Source: Candidatus Omnitrophota bacterium
GTDB lineage: Bacteria > Omnitrophota > Omnitrophia > Omnitrophales > Aquincolibacteriaceae
Direction: 5' to 3'
Length of the DNA stretch: 44,074 nucleotides
NCBI GenBank assembly: GCA_016196545.1
Contig: JACPXM010000007.1
Span: 1 to 44,074 of the forward strand
In this document: positions 31,191 through 40,235 of the stretch, piece after piece
How positions within the stretch are numbered: the stretch's first letter is position 1
Layout of the letters: each line of letters opens with the position of its first letter
Program-made: the position numbers and the translations under genes
Notes under the pieces: model-generated
What the model saw: only the letters and a program-made list of their open reading frames with translations
Told to the model about the DNA's origin: nothing
Databases searched by the model: none

Positions 31191-32774
31191 GAGCTCTTTC
31201 ACGCGTTCCTCACCTTCAATGACGCGGTACTGGGCAAAGGTGCGCTTGTCCTTAATCGTCTTAAAAACCTTGATGTGGCGCTCTCCGAAAGAGGCGATTT
31301 GGGGAAGATGCGTGATCACAAACACCTGATGGCTTTGTGTAATTTCCTTCAATTTATTGCCCACCACCGTACCCAGCCGACCGCCGATATTGGCGTCGAT
31401 TTCATCAAAAATCAAAGTCGGAACGGGGTCGGCCTTCATCAGCGTTTTTTTCAGGGCAAGCATCACGCGCGAGGCCTCGCCACCAGAAATGATTTTCGCG
31501 AGGGCCTGCGCCGGCTCGCCGGCATTTAAGGAAATCATAAATTCTGCTGCGTCTTGGCCGAGGGGCCCAAAATCAGCGGGGGAAAAATCCATGCGGAATT
31601 CGGCGTGAGTCATCCCCAAATCCAAAAGCTCTTTTTCAATTCCCTTTCTTAAATTTTGAGCCGCTTTTTTTCGAGCATCCGTCAACACGCGCCCGGCGGT
31701 TTGAATTTGGGGAAGAAGCGAACTGATTTTTCTCTCGGTTTCCTTTTCATAAACCCCAGAATGGGTAAGATCGTCAAATCGCTTTTTTGTTTTCTCATAA
31801 AAAGAACCGGCTTCGGCAAGTGTCGGGCCGTACTTTTTTTTGATGCGGTTTAAGTCGCTCAACCGCGACTGGATTTCCTCAAGACGCTCCGGGTCCGCGT
31901 CAAGCTTTTCCAAATAATCGCGCAGGGAACGAATGAATTCCTCAAGCTCAAGACGCGCGGTTTCAAATCCAGCCTTCAGAGGTTCCAGAGAAGAATCGAT
32001 ACGGGATAAATCTTGAAAATATCGGGAAGCCTCCCCCGCATTGGACGACGCCGAACCTTCCCCTTCTTCCAAAAGATTTAGGATGCGCACGGTTTTTTCC
32101 CGGATTTTTTCCGAGTGGGCAAAGCGCACGCGCTCGGATTCAAGCTTCAAGTCTTCCTCCGGGTCGGAAATCCCCGCATTTTTTATTTCCTCGATTTGAA
32201 ATTTGAGTAAATCAAGCTCGCGCTCCCGGCCCTGTTGAAGGGACAAAAGCTCATCTCTTCTTCGCAAAAGAGAGGAGAATTCTTCATAAAGCGTACGGTA
32301 TTCTTGAAGGGGCCGCGCGGAAGGCCAAAGCCCGTCCAGCACGGGAAGATGCGTCGCCGGGTCCAGGAGCATTTGATGATCATACTGCCCATGAATATCC
32401 ATTAAATATTTTCCTAATTCACGCAAAGTTGAAATATTCACGGTGCGGCCGTTTACCCACCCACGGCTGCGCCCCTGCCAGGAAAGGTCGCGGCGCAAAA
32501 TTAAAAGCGAATCACCGTCTTCAAAATATTCAGAGAACGAAGGTTTTTTTAAAAATTCCTTCGCAGGTTCAAACACCGCCTCCACAAGACAGCTTTTTTT
32601 TGAATCGCGCACATATTCTGCGTCCGAACGCTCACCCATCACAAAACGCAATGCGTCTATCAAAATCGATTTTCCCGCTCCAGTTTCCCCGGTCAAAATA
32701 TTCAGATCCCGGATAAATTCAAGCGTCACGTCATCGATCAATGCAAAATTTTCGATGTGAAGACGCGCGAGCAT
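31110..32774 (-). CDS. recN: DNA repair protein RecN
   Basis: 554 residues, an SMC-like ATPase of double-strand-break repair. Walker A GETGAGKSIL (about 28-37), two long coiled-coil arms in the middle, the signature region IISGGEASRVMLALK, Walker B TLIFDEIDANIGG and the D-loop/switch segment VFVITHLPQIASF. Length is normal. The start ATG shares one base with the SDR stop (TGATG). The 3' end is duplicated 3.3 kb away, so its last codons may have come from an inserted element. No in-frame damage is visible. Confidence 0.96.
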   Translation of the reverse strand: MLARLHIENFALIDDVTLEFIRDLNILTGETGAGKSILIDALRFVMGERSDAEYVRDSKKSCLVEAVFEPAKEFLKKPSFSEYFEDGDSLLILRRDLSWQGRSRGWVNGRTVNISTLRELGKYLMDIHGQYDHQMLLDPATHLPVLDGLWPSARPLQEYRTLYEEFSSLLRRRDELLSLQQGRERELDLLKFQIEEIKNAGISDPEEDLKLESERVRFAHSEKIREKTVRILNLLEEGEGSASSNAGEASRYFQDLSRIDSSLEPLKAGFETARLELEEFIRSLRDYLEKLDADPERLEEIQSRLSDLNRIKKKYGPTLAEAGSFYEKTKKRFDDLTHSGVYEKETERKISSLLPQIQTAGRVLTDARKKAAQNLRKGIEKELLDLGMTHAEFRMDFSPADFGPLGQDAAEFMISLNAGEPAQALAKIISGGEASRVMLALKKTLMKADPVPTLIFDEIDANIGGRLGTVVGNKLKEITQSHQVFVITHLPQIASFGERHIKVFKTIKDKRTFAQYRVIEGEERVKELAQMMSGKSETDISRRHAEEMLEKVKK

Positions 32775-33607
32775 CAGTCCTCTGCTTTTTCAGATTGCGA
32801 AATTTTATCCTGCAGAAGCCGGACCAGCCGGACAGAAAAAGAGCGGCTGACAAAACGGTTTCCGAAAGCCAATAATTTATTTTTGAATCCGGGGATTACC
32901 AGGGACTTCCCCTTCATCATCCCCTCGTAACCGATTTCTGCCACTTTTGAGGCAGACATCATACCCAACTTGAACAGTTTGGAGTCCTTCATACCCGCCC
33001 TTTCGCGGAATTCGGATTCCGTAGGACCGGGGCAAAGGCAGGTGACGGATACACCCTTGGAATTTAGTTCATTATGAAGCGCCTCAGAAAAGGACAACAC
33101 AAAGGCCTTCGTCGCGTAGTAAATTGCCATCATAGGCCCGGCCTGAAAGGCCGCGGTGGAGGCGACATTCATAATTTTTCCCCATCCCCGCTGGGCCATG
33201 CGAGGCAGAAAAAGTTTAGTCAAATGAACCAAGGCCCCCATATTGAGCTCCATCATCTCAAGCTCTTCATCGAGATCGGTTTCAAGAAAAGTACCGTGAA
33301 GGCCAAAACCCGCATTATTAATTAAAACATCGGGCTCCCATTGTTCGCGGGTAAGTTCGATAAATATCTCGCCCGGGGCAAGCGGCTTGGAAAGATCCTT
33401 GGCGAGGACATAAATCTTAATGGGATGAAGGGCATGCTGTGACTTGATTTCCTGAGCCACGGCTTCAAGGCGGGCTTTGTTTCGGGAAATGAGAATTAAA
33501 TCGTAGCCTTTGCGCGCAAAAAGCCGGGCGAATTCAAGCCCTATCCCCGCAGATGCTCCCGTGATGAGAACGGATTTTCTTTCCTGATAAGGAGGGTTCG
33601 ATTCCAT
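32774..33607 (-). CDS. Short-chain dehydrogenase/reductase (DltE/YqjQ-like)
   Basis: 277 residues. Classical SDR features: nucleotide loop GASAGIGLEFAR, NNAGFGLHG, catalytic serine in MNVASTAAFQ, and Y-x-x-x-K in YYATKAFVLSF, followed by CLCPGPTESEF. Uses NAD(P)H to reduce a carbonyl; the substrate is unknown. The C-terminal 40 residues with VIPGFKNKLLAFGNRFVSR are typical of the uncharacterised DltE-like SDRs. It is coupled to recN. Confidence 0.88.
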   Translation of the reverse strand: MESNPPYQERKSVLITGASAGIGLEFARLFARKGYDLILISRNKARLEAVAQEIKSQHALHPIKIYVLAKDLSKPLAPGEIFIELTREQWEPDVLINNAGFGLHGTFLETDLDEELEMMELNMGALVHLTKLFLPRMAQRGWGKIMNVASTAAFQAGPMMAIYYATKAFVLSFSEALHNELNSKGVSVTCLCPGPTESEFRERAGMKDSKLFKLGMMSASKVAEIGYEGMMKGKSLVIPGFKNKLLAFGNRFVSRSFSVRLVRLLQDKISQSEKAED

Positions 33608-33629
33608 GCCCCTTAAACTATCAAAAAAT

Positions 33630-33646
33630 GACGTGTTTCTCCACGT
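33630..33646 (-). terminator. Weak terminator-like hairpin between receiver gene and SDR
   Basis: On the minus strand ACGTG-GAGAAA-CACGT followed by CATTTTTTG. The stem is only 5 bp, so it may be a weak terminator or chance. Confidence 0.3.
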
Positions 33647-33661
33647 AAAATATTTTTGAGA

Positions 33662-34039
33662 TCAGGCGGCTTGAGGACGCATCGCTTTCACGATCGCTTC
33701 TTGGAGATCTTCCATCGTCACGGGCTTCATCAAAACTATATCCGCTTGAGGAGCCGTATCTTCCGTTATGGTTCCGGAAAGCATGATCACGGGCAATTTA
33801 GGATTCAATTTTTTGATCCGTAGGACGAGTTCATCTCCCGTCATGAAGGGAAGCGCGCGGTCCGCGATGATCAAATCATAATTCCCTCTATTCCCTTGAA
33901 ATTTTTCGAAGGCTTCAAGGCCCGTATCTGCGGTTTCCACTTTATGGCCGCCGCGCTCCAGAAACATCACGATGATGTCACGCACATGCGGATTGTCCTC
34001 CACATAAAGAATCCGGTGTTTCTCGCTCCCAGGGACCAT
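33662..34039 (-). CDS. Receiver-only response regulator (CheY-like)
   Basis: 125 residues from the ATG at 34039, 4 bp after the kinase stop; the longer track start overlaps the kinase gene in another frame. Acidic pocket HRILYVEDN, phosphoacceptor D60 in DLIIADRALPF, conserved Thr/Ser in VIMLSGTI and Lys in IVLMKPVTMEDL. There is no output domain. It probably relays phosphate from the adjoining kinase, or acts by protein contact. Confidence 0.9.
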   Translation of the reverse strand: MVPGSEKHRILYVEDNPHVRDIIVMFLERGGHKVETADTGLEAFEKFQGNRGNYDLIIADRALPFMTGDELVLRIKKLNPKLPVIMLSGTITEDTAPQADIVLMKPVTMEDLQEAIVKAMRPQAA

Positions 34040-34043
34040 CGCT

Positions 34044-34892
34044 TTAGGAACTTTCTCTTTCTCGATCGTCCGATCGAGAAAATGAAATTGAAAAGGTTGT
34101 CCCTTTATTTTTTTCGCTTTGAATAAGCACGGACCCTCCATGCCTTTGAATTACACCGTAGACAACAGAAAGTCCCAGTCCCGAACCGCTATCCCCTTTG
34201 GTCGTAAAAAAAGGTTCCCAGCATCGCCTTTTCACTTCTTCATCCATTCCGATACCTTGGTCGCAAACTTCAAGCACAACTTCGTACGCATTGGCATAAG
34301 TCCTAAGCATCAATTCCCCACCTTGGGGCATAGCATCCACGGCATTAAAGATAAGATTGGTAAGGACTTCACGGAGCTGGACGTCGTCGCCTTCAATCAA
34401 GGGAATATCCCCCAGCTCCTTTCGAACGGTGATCTGCGCTCCCTTAACGAGCGCCTGACTTTTCCATTTAGGCTGCGTTAAGGAGATCATCTCTTCAATC
34501 ATGGGATTTAAATGAACCGACGTAAAGGGTTCGTTTTGCTCCCGGGTGTAGAAAAAATCCCGAAGCCTCTTGACAATCCCTGCGGCGTGGCGCGCAGCGG
34601 CATTCATGATCTGCAAAAATTGAAGCAGCGTTTTGCGATCTTCACGCGCCTGGGGATCCTTTAAAAGAAGCTCGCTATAACCCAAAATCGGCGACAGCGC
34701 ATTATTGAAATCGTGGACAATACCGCTTGCCATTTGGCCGAGGGCACGAAGCCGCTCCTGCTGAACAAGCTGGTATTGTGTCTTACGGAGTTCTTCAAGT
34801 GCCTTTTCAAGCTGTTGGGTTCTTTCCGATATTTTTTTTTCGAATTCGGCCTTGACCTTTTCAACATTTTCTTGCGATCCTGAAAAACTCAT
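34044..34892 (-). CDS. Soluble sensor histidine kinase (NtrB-like, no sensor domain)
   Basis: 282 residues from the ATG at 34892, with AAGGAAAG upstream. An N-terminal coiled coil (VEKVKAEFEKKISERTQQLEKALEELRK) leads to the H-box with H60 in GQMASGIVHDFNNALSPILG. The N box (NLIFNAVDAMPQGG), G1 (DQGIGM), F box and G2 (SGSGLGLSVVYGVIQRHGG) are complete. There is no membrane segment, so it is cytoplasmic; signal input must come through the coiled coil or a partner. It pairs with the receiver gene 4 bp downstream. A TGGCAC-N5-TTGAC sequence lies upstream but is not a clean sigma-54 site. Confidence 0.9.
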   Translation of the reverse strand: MSFSGSQENVEKVKAEFEKKISERTQQLEKALEELRKTQYQLVQQERLRALGQMASGIVHDFNNALSPILGYSELLLKDPQAREDRKTLLQFLQIMNAAARHAAGIVKRLRDFFYTREQNEPFTSVHLNPMIEEMISLTQPKWKSQALVKGAQITVRKELGDIPLIEGDDVQLREVLTNLIFNAVDAMPQGGELMLRTYANAYEVVLEVCDQGIGMDEEVKRRCWEPFFTTKGDSGSGLGLSVVYGVIQRHGGSVLIQSEKNKGTTFSISFSRSDDRERESS

Positions 34893-35034
34893 AGCTTTCC
34901 TTCCTTGACACACCTTAACTTAATGTTCTGTAGTCAATTTTTGTGCCAATTGAACAGCAGCGAAGAATTTTAGAGAGAAGAAAATAGGGAGGAGTTTTGC
35001 CGCGGGTTTTTAGCTGACTTTAAAACTGTGCAAA

Positions 35035-36789
35035 TCAAACCAATGAGGCATTTCTAGGTTGAAATTCATTTTTTAATTTTTGCGGTTGAGAGACGGGTAA
35101 ATCAACCAAAAAAAGCGTGCCTTTGTCCGCCCTGCTGATGACGGAAATATTTCCTGCATGATTTTCCACAATTTTTTTTGCAATGGCCAGGCCCAGCCCC
35201 ATGCCGCCGTGTTTGGTGGTAAAAAAGGGTTTAAATATCTCATGAACTTGATGCGCGGGAATACCGGAACCGGTATCGCGAACTGAAATACGCACCTGCG
35301 AAATTTCGGAATTACAATCGGATTTGAGCAACAAGATTCCCCCTTGGGGCATGGCTTGAATCGCATTTTGAATCAGATTTTCAAAGAGCTCGTACAATTG
35401 ATCGCGATCCCCTTCAACTCCAGGACAATACGGTACCGTTTCCACCTTGAAAACGATCCCTAAGCGACCGGCAGTTTCCGCGTAGCGTTCCCGCAGCGAT
35501 TCAAAAATAGTTTCCAAACTTAATTCCTCGAGGTCTGATTTTTTAGGAGCTGCGATTTGCGACAGGCTATTGAAAATCTTCTCCAAATTTTCAATCGCTG
35601 CTGAAAATTCTTTTTCAAAGCGCTGGATAAAAATTGGATCCGTCTTACGCTCTGGAAGAAGCTGGGAAAAGGTCTTAAGCGCTACAATGGAATTTTTAAA
35701 CTTGTGGGAAATGGTGGTTGCGGCCGCGCCAATAGCCGCCAAATGTTCCCGTTCGCGAGCCCTCTTTAAACGCCGGCTCATTTGCTTGAACCGCAAAAAA
35801 AGCCGACCCAACTCATCGGAGGATTTGGGAGGAATTTCGAAATCAAAATCGCCAACCGCGACGCGCCGGCTCCAGGCTTGTAATTCCCGAACAGGCTGAA
35901 CCATCATTTTTGCAAGTCGGAAACTGACCAAAATAGAAAGAATCAAGGAAACAAAAATAACAGACCAAATGAGAAATTTCATAGGGCGCATGAATTCATA
36001 AGCCTCTCGAGTCTCAATCTGAAGACCCACAAATAAGGGCAAAGGGCCTTTCACGGGCGCATAGGAAACCAAGTTATCGTTTTTTCTCCACGTTCTCTCG
36101 TGAAAAATTTCTTGGGTGGGTAAAACCGTATTTTTTAAAACAAGTCTGCGGTCCGGATGAGCCACCAAAAGACCTTCTTTTGTCACCAAAAAAGCTCGGC
36201 CGGTACGGCCTATTTGAATACCGTCCACGATTTCCCAAAGTCCTCTCAGATTCACTTGAGCCATCAACACTCCCGCAATCTCCCCTTTGAATTGATAAGG
36301 AAAGGCCACGGAAAAATGCGGCAGATAATTATCGCTGATATAAACCGAGGATACAGAGGTACGGCCGTGTCGCGCTTCCCGGAAAATTTTTTCACGGTTG
36401 TATTTCTTTTTAGGATACCCAGGATTGGAGGAAGCAATTTCCTCGCCTTTTAAATTTAAGGAAAGAATTTCTTCGAAAAAAGGGTATTCCAGCGACAATT
36501 CCACCAAAAGGGTTTCCTGGTCCCATGCACTTGACCCCGTTCTCCCCAGAAGTTGGCCTGCGGTTTTTAAAAGTTCTACAGGCCGCGCTATAAATAAAGA
36601 GATTTCCCGCGCCGCACGGACAGCAATAGCCTGATGACTTTCCTGGATGTTGGCCTTTAGAACACGCGCCGAAATTTGATTGAGCGTGATCCCTAAAAGG
36701 GAAAGCAATCCGATCACTAGAAGGCAGATGACAAGCGCCAGTTTGACCGCAATTTTTTGAGGTATTAATTTTCTGAGAAACTGAATCAT
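35035..36789 (-). CDS. Membrane sensor histidine kinase with extracytoplasmic Cache domain
   Basis: 584 residues. Membrane segment 1 about 15-35, a periplasmic Cache-type sensor about 40-265 (EKIFREARHGRTSVSSVYIS, then QIGRTGRAFLVTKEGLLVAHPD), membrane segment 2 about 272-292, HAMP about 293-345, H-box with H362 (TTISHKFKNSIVALK), N box NLIQNAIQAMPQGG and G boxes DTGSGIPA and GLGLAIAKKIVENHAG. Cache domains often bind small molecules such as amino or organic acids. It begins just past the terminator of the RiPP operon, so it may be a separate unit. The orphan NtrC-type regulator at the head of that operon is a possible partner. No receiver domain is attached. Confidence 0.92.
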   Translation of the reverse strand: MIQFLRKLIPQKIAVKLALVICLLVIGLLSLLGITLNQISARVLKANIQESHQAIAVRAAREISLFIARPVELLKTAGQLLGRTGSSAWDQETLLVELSLEYPFFEEILSLNLKGEEIASSNPGYPKKKYNREKIFREARHGRTSVSSVYISDNYLPHFSVAFPYQFKGEIAGVLMAQVNLRGLWEIVDGIQIGRTGRAFLVTKEGLLVAHPDRRLVLKNTVLPTQEIFHERTWRKNDNLVSYAPVKGPLPLFVGLQIETREAYEFMRPMKFLIWSVIFVSLILSILVSFRLAKMMVQPVRELQAWSRRVAVGDFDFEIPPKSSDELGRLFLRFKQMSRRLKRAREREHLAAIGAAATTISHKFKNSIVALKTFSQLLPERKTDPIFIQRFEKEFSAAIENLEKIFNSLSQIAAPKKSDLEELSLETIFESLRERYAETAGRLGIVFKVETVPYCPGVEGDRDQLYELFENLIQNAIQAMPQGGILLLKSDCNSEISQVRISVRDTGSGIPAHQVHEIFKPFFTTKHGGMGLGLAIAKKIVENHAGNISVISRADKGTLFLVDLPVSQPQKLKNEFQPRNASLV

Positions 36790-36815
36790 AAAGGGTTTTT
36801 ATCAAAAAGCATGCC

Positions 36816-36847
36816 AAAAAAATGGCCGCGGCGCTTATGCCGCGGCC
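36816..36847 (-). terminator. Strong intrinsic terminator after the radical SAM gene
   Basis: A 9-bp all-GC stem (GGCCGCGGC and GCCGCGGCC), six-base loop ATAAGC, one A, then seven T. It lies 35 bp after the maturase stop and ends the RiPP operon. Confidence 0.92.
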
Positions 36848-36881
36848 TATATTACTCTTTAAATGGAATCGGGGAAAGTTC

Positions 36882-38255
36882 TTAAACGGTGAGGGCGGGC
36901 TGCTTTTCTCGCTCCCTTTTCTTGGCCATCAGCTGCTCGTATTTGATTTTAATGTAATCGTGAATTGTTTTATCGAAGAAATCCCTTTCACAAAAGACAT
37001 TTTTGTAGCTTCCAGTTTGAAGTTCCGCATGATAATTACACCCGCCCGCACAAAAAGGCACGTATTGGCAATCCTGGCATTTGCCCTTCCACTCGACAAG
37101 GTCAAACGACATGAAATCCTTATAGCGATCGTTCAGTTTTAGATCGGAAACATTCCCGCAAGATTTATCATAATGCCCCACCATGGCAGGACATTTAAAA
37201 ATCACGCCGTCGGGATCAATAATGACTTGGTGTTCGCCCGATTTGAAGTGGCATACGCCTCCCCCGTCGAGAGACCTTGAAGTGGCAAAACCGCGTCGCA
37301 TGAGCTCCTTTTTAATCTGAATCATTTTTTCACCATGGCCTGGGTCGCAGGCATAAGTGGCAACCGCTTGAGAGTCATGCGGCATGGGATCGCGACGTTC
37401 GGTAATGGGCTTGAAATCAATCATTGCGATTTTTTCTTTTAAGCCTTCGGCTTCAAAAAAATCTAAAAGTTTGTAAAGGCTTTCGTAACTATGGGTGTTG
37501 AAATTGCTCGCCAAAATGACTTTGGTTTTATGCGCCACGGCCTTGATATTCCGTATGAGAATGTCAAAACTCCCTTTTCCGCTGATAAAAGGACGGTATT
37601 GGTCGTGTTGCTCTTTATCCCCGTCCAGGGTAATCCGAAGGCTTTTAAGCCCCCAGCCATTGAGCCGATCCACTAAAGCCTCTGTCACAAGAGATCCATT
37701 GGTAATAATATTGAATTCAAAATGCCAGGGGGTCGTGGCGGTCCACTCATGCATTTCGCGAGCAATGTATTCCAACATCGGGACATTCAAAAGGGGTTCG
37801 CCTCCGTAGAAAACAATTTCTATTTTTTCCGGATTGACCTCCATAGCTTTGTTTTTTAACCATAACACGATTTCCTGGGCCTTTTCTTGACTCATGAACC
37901 TTTTCTGCTCTTTCACCTTGCCTTCGAAGCAATAAGGACAGGCAAAATTACAAAAATAAGTGGTCAGAACATAGGCCTCCAGTTTTTTCGAATTGTAACG
38001 GATCGTTTCGAACCAATCTCGCATAATGTCGAGTTCATCAGCATCATCGCGCAACGTAATCCCCATTTCCTCAAGCTTGGTAAGAATGGGACGCGCCTCT
38101 TCAGCGACAGCGGTAACCGCTACGGGCATTTCGCGGAGCAGGGACCGTATGGCATCGTTGAGAACCAGCAGAGCCTGCGTGCGGGTATTGTAGGCTAAAT
38201 GTTTTCCAGGTTGGGGATAATCATCGACAATAATGGTGAACTGAGAAATTTTCAT
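36882..38255 (-). CDS. Radical SAM/SPASM peptide maturase
   Basis: 457 residues, cytoplasmic. The N-terminal 90 residues resemble a peptide-recognition region (FTIIVDDYPQPGKHLAYNTRTQALLVLND). The radical SAM core has C102-x3-C106-x2-C109 (YFCNFACPYCFEGK) and the SAM-binding GGEPLLN near 151. The C-terminal SPASM region has about eight cysteines (VCHFKSG, FKCPAM, KSCGNV, KCQDCQYVPFCAGGCNYH, VFCERD), enough for two auxiliary [4Fe-4S] clusters. The layout resembles anaerobic sulfatase maturases and the geopeptide maturases of Geobacter. The precursor gene lies 84 bp upstream, and no sulfatase is near, so the expected substrate is that peptide. The modification cannot be read from sequence. Confidence 0.93.
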   Translation of the reverse strand: MKISQFTIIVDDYPQPGKHLAYNTRTQALLVLNDAIRSLLREMPVAVTAVAEEARPILTKLEEMGITLRDDADELDIMRDWFETIRYNSKKLEAYVLTTYFCNFACPYCFEGKVKEQKRFMSQEKAQEIVLWLKNKAMEVNPEKIEIVFYGGEPLLNVPMLEYIAREMHEWTATTPWHFEFNIITNGSLVTEALVDRLNGWGLKSLRITLDGDKEQHDQYRPFISGKGSFDILIRNIKAVAHKTKVILASNFNTHSYESLYKLLDFFEAEGLKEKIAMIDFKPITERRDPMPHDSQAVATYACDPGHGEKMIQIKKELMRRGFATSRSLDGGGVCHFKSGEHQVIIDPDGVIFKCPAMVGHYDKSCGNVSDLKLNDRYKDFMSFDLVEWKGKCQDCQYVPFCAGGCNYHAELQTGSYKNVFCERDFFDKTIHDYIKIKYEQLMAKKREREKQPALTV

Positions 38256-38304
38256 AAGGAACGCTCCAATTTTTTAGACGCGTGGGAGGATTTATTAATA
38301 TTCC

Positions 38305-38332
38305 AAACGGGCTGCGAATAAGCAGCCCGTTT
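38305..38332 (-). promoter_or_regulatory. Intercistronic hairpin between precursor peptide and maturase
   Basis: An 11-bp perfect stem (AAACGGGCTGC and GCAGCCCGTTT) with a six-base loop, 8 bp after the peptide stop and 50 bp before the maturase start. On the minus strand only TTT follows, so termination should be partial. Such a structure would stabilise the upstream mRNA and lower the maturase level relative to precursor. Confidence 0.75.
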
Positions 38333-38339
38333 TCTTCAT

Positions 38340-38438
38340 CTACTCTGGGAATCCAACAAACCAAATATCCGACACACAACAGTTAGTGACAATTCCTTTC
38401 GCATCTTTTGCAGTGTCAATAACCACGATATCTTCCAT
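38340..38438 (-). CDS. RiPP precursor peptide, 32 residues, with Cys-Cys core
   Basis: Too short for separate listing in the ORF track; it forms the end of a shadow ORF. The ATG at 38438 has AAAGGGGGTG about 6 bases upstream, and the gene starts 25 bp after the substrate-binding protein stop. An acidic leader-like half (MEDIVVIDTAKDAKGIVT) is followed by the core-like half NCCVSDIWFVGFPE, with adjacent cysteines and several aromatic residues. The next gene is a radical SAM/SPASM maturase. Small Cys-containing peptides in front of such enzymes are the usual precursor layout. I cannot match it by eye to a named precursor family. Confidence 0.78.
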   Translation of the reverse strand: MEDIVVIDTAKDAKGIVTNCCVSDIWFVGFPE

Positions 38439-38463
38439 CCCATCACCCCCTTTCCACTCAGAT

Positions 38464-40104
38464 TTACTCTTGCTTATATAATTTTCTAAGAAGATAAAAT
38501 GGGATGAAGGGACCGAAAAAATTATCCGCAGGAATAATATCCTTGGAGGAGGCGTGAAACGAGTAGGGAATATAAAGAAAAACAGCGGGAATATCCTTCG
38601 CAATCGTTTCCTGCAATTGATGATAAGTGATTTTCCGCTCCTCCCGGTCATTCATTCTTCGTGCCGCCTCAAAACCTTTTGAAACCTCCGGATTTTCATA
38701 ATTTCCCAAATTAAACGATCCCCCCGGAAAATAATGACTGACAACATCGGGATCCGGATCCATATTATTAAATGTCGTTAAGAAAATTTGGAAAGGAGCA
38801 TTTGGCTGATAGACTTGGGAATGAAGCTCCTTGTAATCGGAAAACGTATGAATTTTAAGAGAGATTCCGATTTCTTGAAGCTGCTGGCGAATCAGTTTGG
38901 CCATCCGCATCAAATGCTCGTTTTCTGAACTTACCAAAAGATTCAAGTCTAATCCCGAAACACCTTCCTCCTTGAGCAGCCTCGCGGCACTTTCTGCAGG
39001 ATGCCTCTGAACACGAATATTCGAAGAATAAGCCCAAGAGGCAGGGTGGAAGGGACCCTCAATCAGAATGCCCTGATCGCCTTCAAGCTTGTTCCGCATT
39101 TCATCACAGTTAATGGCCAAACGAATGGCTTCGCGAAGATTTCTTTTTTTTAACCGTTCATCCTTAAAATTAAATAAAAGCATATACCCGCCCGGAGCCA
39201 GTGAAGTAAAAACATGAAAGGAGGAATTCTCCCGAATTTCTTGAAAATCATCGCGGTCCAGATAAAAAACCAAATCTACATCTCCACGAAGAAAAGCGGA
39301 CCATACGTGCTTCTTTGAAGAAAATATCTGGACACTGACTTGATTCAAATAGGGCCTGCCTTCAAAATAATTTAAATACGCCCTGAGACGCATGGAACCA
39401 TTACTCTCCTCACCCTCAAAAATAAACGGGCCCGTCCCAATGGGTGATTTTGCAATGACATTTAAATCATCTTTCGTGTGAATCAATTGATTCTTGGGAA
39501 CAATGCTGACGCGCCATATTGAAACTAAAAAGGGGGAAAAAGGCTCTTTCAGTATGGCCTGAAAAACATAGCGTGAAGGAATCTTCCATTCTTTGACACG
39601 GTCAAACTGTTTTGAAAACGCGGGACTAATGTTTTTATCGCTCATAAGCCGGAAGCTATGCAATACATCCTCAGAGGTGCATTCCTGACCGTTGTGAAAC
39701 TTTACGCCGCTGCGCAGGTAAAAGGTATAGGTTAAACCATCCTTTGAAATTTCCCAACGTTGCGCCAAATCCGGTTCGAATTCTCCGGAGGGTGAAACTC
39801 GGACTAGTTTGTTAAAAATTAAATCCATCAAGGGCGCGGAAATGGTGTCGGTGACGTTAAACGGGTCGAGGGGTGCAGGCTTTTGATGTGTGCCTAAATA
39901 AAGGGTGCCTCCGTAGCGCGGCTTTGGCGACGAGACGGCGGAAGGCGCTGCATATGCGGGCTGCACGGCCGCTGAAGCAATCATGAGACCTGCCAACAAA
40001 ACCCCCTTCACAGGGAAAAAAACCTTGGCATAAAAAGCACGAAATCCAAAGGGCGTTGGCAATGTCTGTGCCATTGAATATTTTAAAAGAGCGCAATCAA
40101 TCAT
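38464..40104 (-). CDS. Periplasmic peptide-type substrate-binding protein (SBP_bac_5, DppA/OppA-like)
   Basis: 546 residues. The signal peptide lies after about 30 residues (VKGVLLAGLMIASAAVQPAYA). The cluster 5 signature follows: YGGTLYLGTHQKPAPLDPFN, LAQRWEISKDGLTYTFYLRSGVKFHNGQECTSEDV, and SPIGTGPFIFEGEE. Such proteins bind peptides, nickel chelates or heme-like ligands. No ABC permease or ATPase genes accompany it, so it may deliver to another transporter or act in sensing. The first ATG (40104) and a second at 40074 both lack a good ribosome site. A start just before the hydrophobic region is also possible. Confidence 0.88.
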   Translation of the reverse strand: MIDCALLKYSMAQTLPTPFGFRAFYAKVFFPVKGVLLAGLMIASAAVQPAYAAPSAVSSPKPRYGGTLYLGTHQKPAPLDPFNVTDTISAPLMDLIFNKLVRVSPSGEFEPDLAQRWEISKDGLTYTFYLRSGVKFHNGQECTSEDVLHSFRLMSDKNISPAFSKQFDRVKEWKIPSRYVFQAILKEPFSPFLVSIWRVSIVPKNQLIHTKDDLNVIAKSPIGTGPFIFEGEESNGSMRLRAYLNYFEGRPYLNQVSVQIFSSKKHVWSAFLRGDVDLVFYLDRDDFQEIRENSSFHVFTSLAPGGYMLLFNFKDERLKKRNLREAIRLAINCDEMRNKLEGDQGILIEGPFHPASWAYSSNIRVQRHPAESAARLLKEEGVSGLDLNLLVSSENEHLMRMAKLIRQQLQEIGISLKIHTFSDYKELHSQVYQPNAPFQIFLTTFNNMDPDPDVVSHYFPGGSFNLGNYENPEVSKGFEAARRMNDREERKITYHQLQETIAKDIPAVFLYIPYSFHASSKDIIPADNFFGPFIPFYLLRKLYKQE

Positions 40105-40235
40105 AACGTTGAATAAAGCTTTGATTTTAAAAGGAAAAATAATAAGACTAAGATAAATAACAAATCGAATCGAGGAAAATTAAAATCAAACACTCGTGCA
40201 CAATATTCGGGATTTGTCGAGACTCTTGTGCAGGA

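Noticed and set aside
34914-34990. Sigma-54-like TGGCAC-N5-TTGAC upstream of the soluble kinase
   Set aside because: The essential GC at -12 is replaced by GA; only the -24 half fits.
36790-36820. TGGCAT-N5-TTGAT before the Cache kinase
   Set aside because: It again lacks the -12 GC, overlaps the terminator T tract, and would start transcription almost at the ATG.
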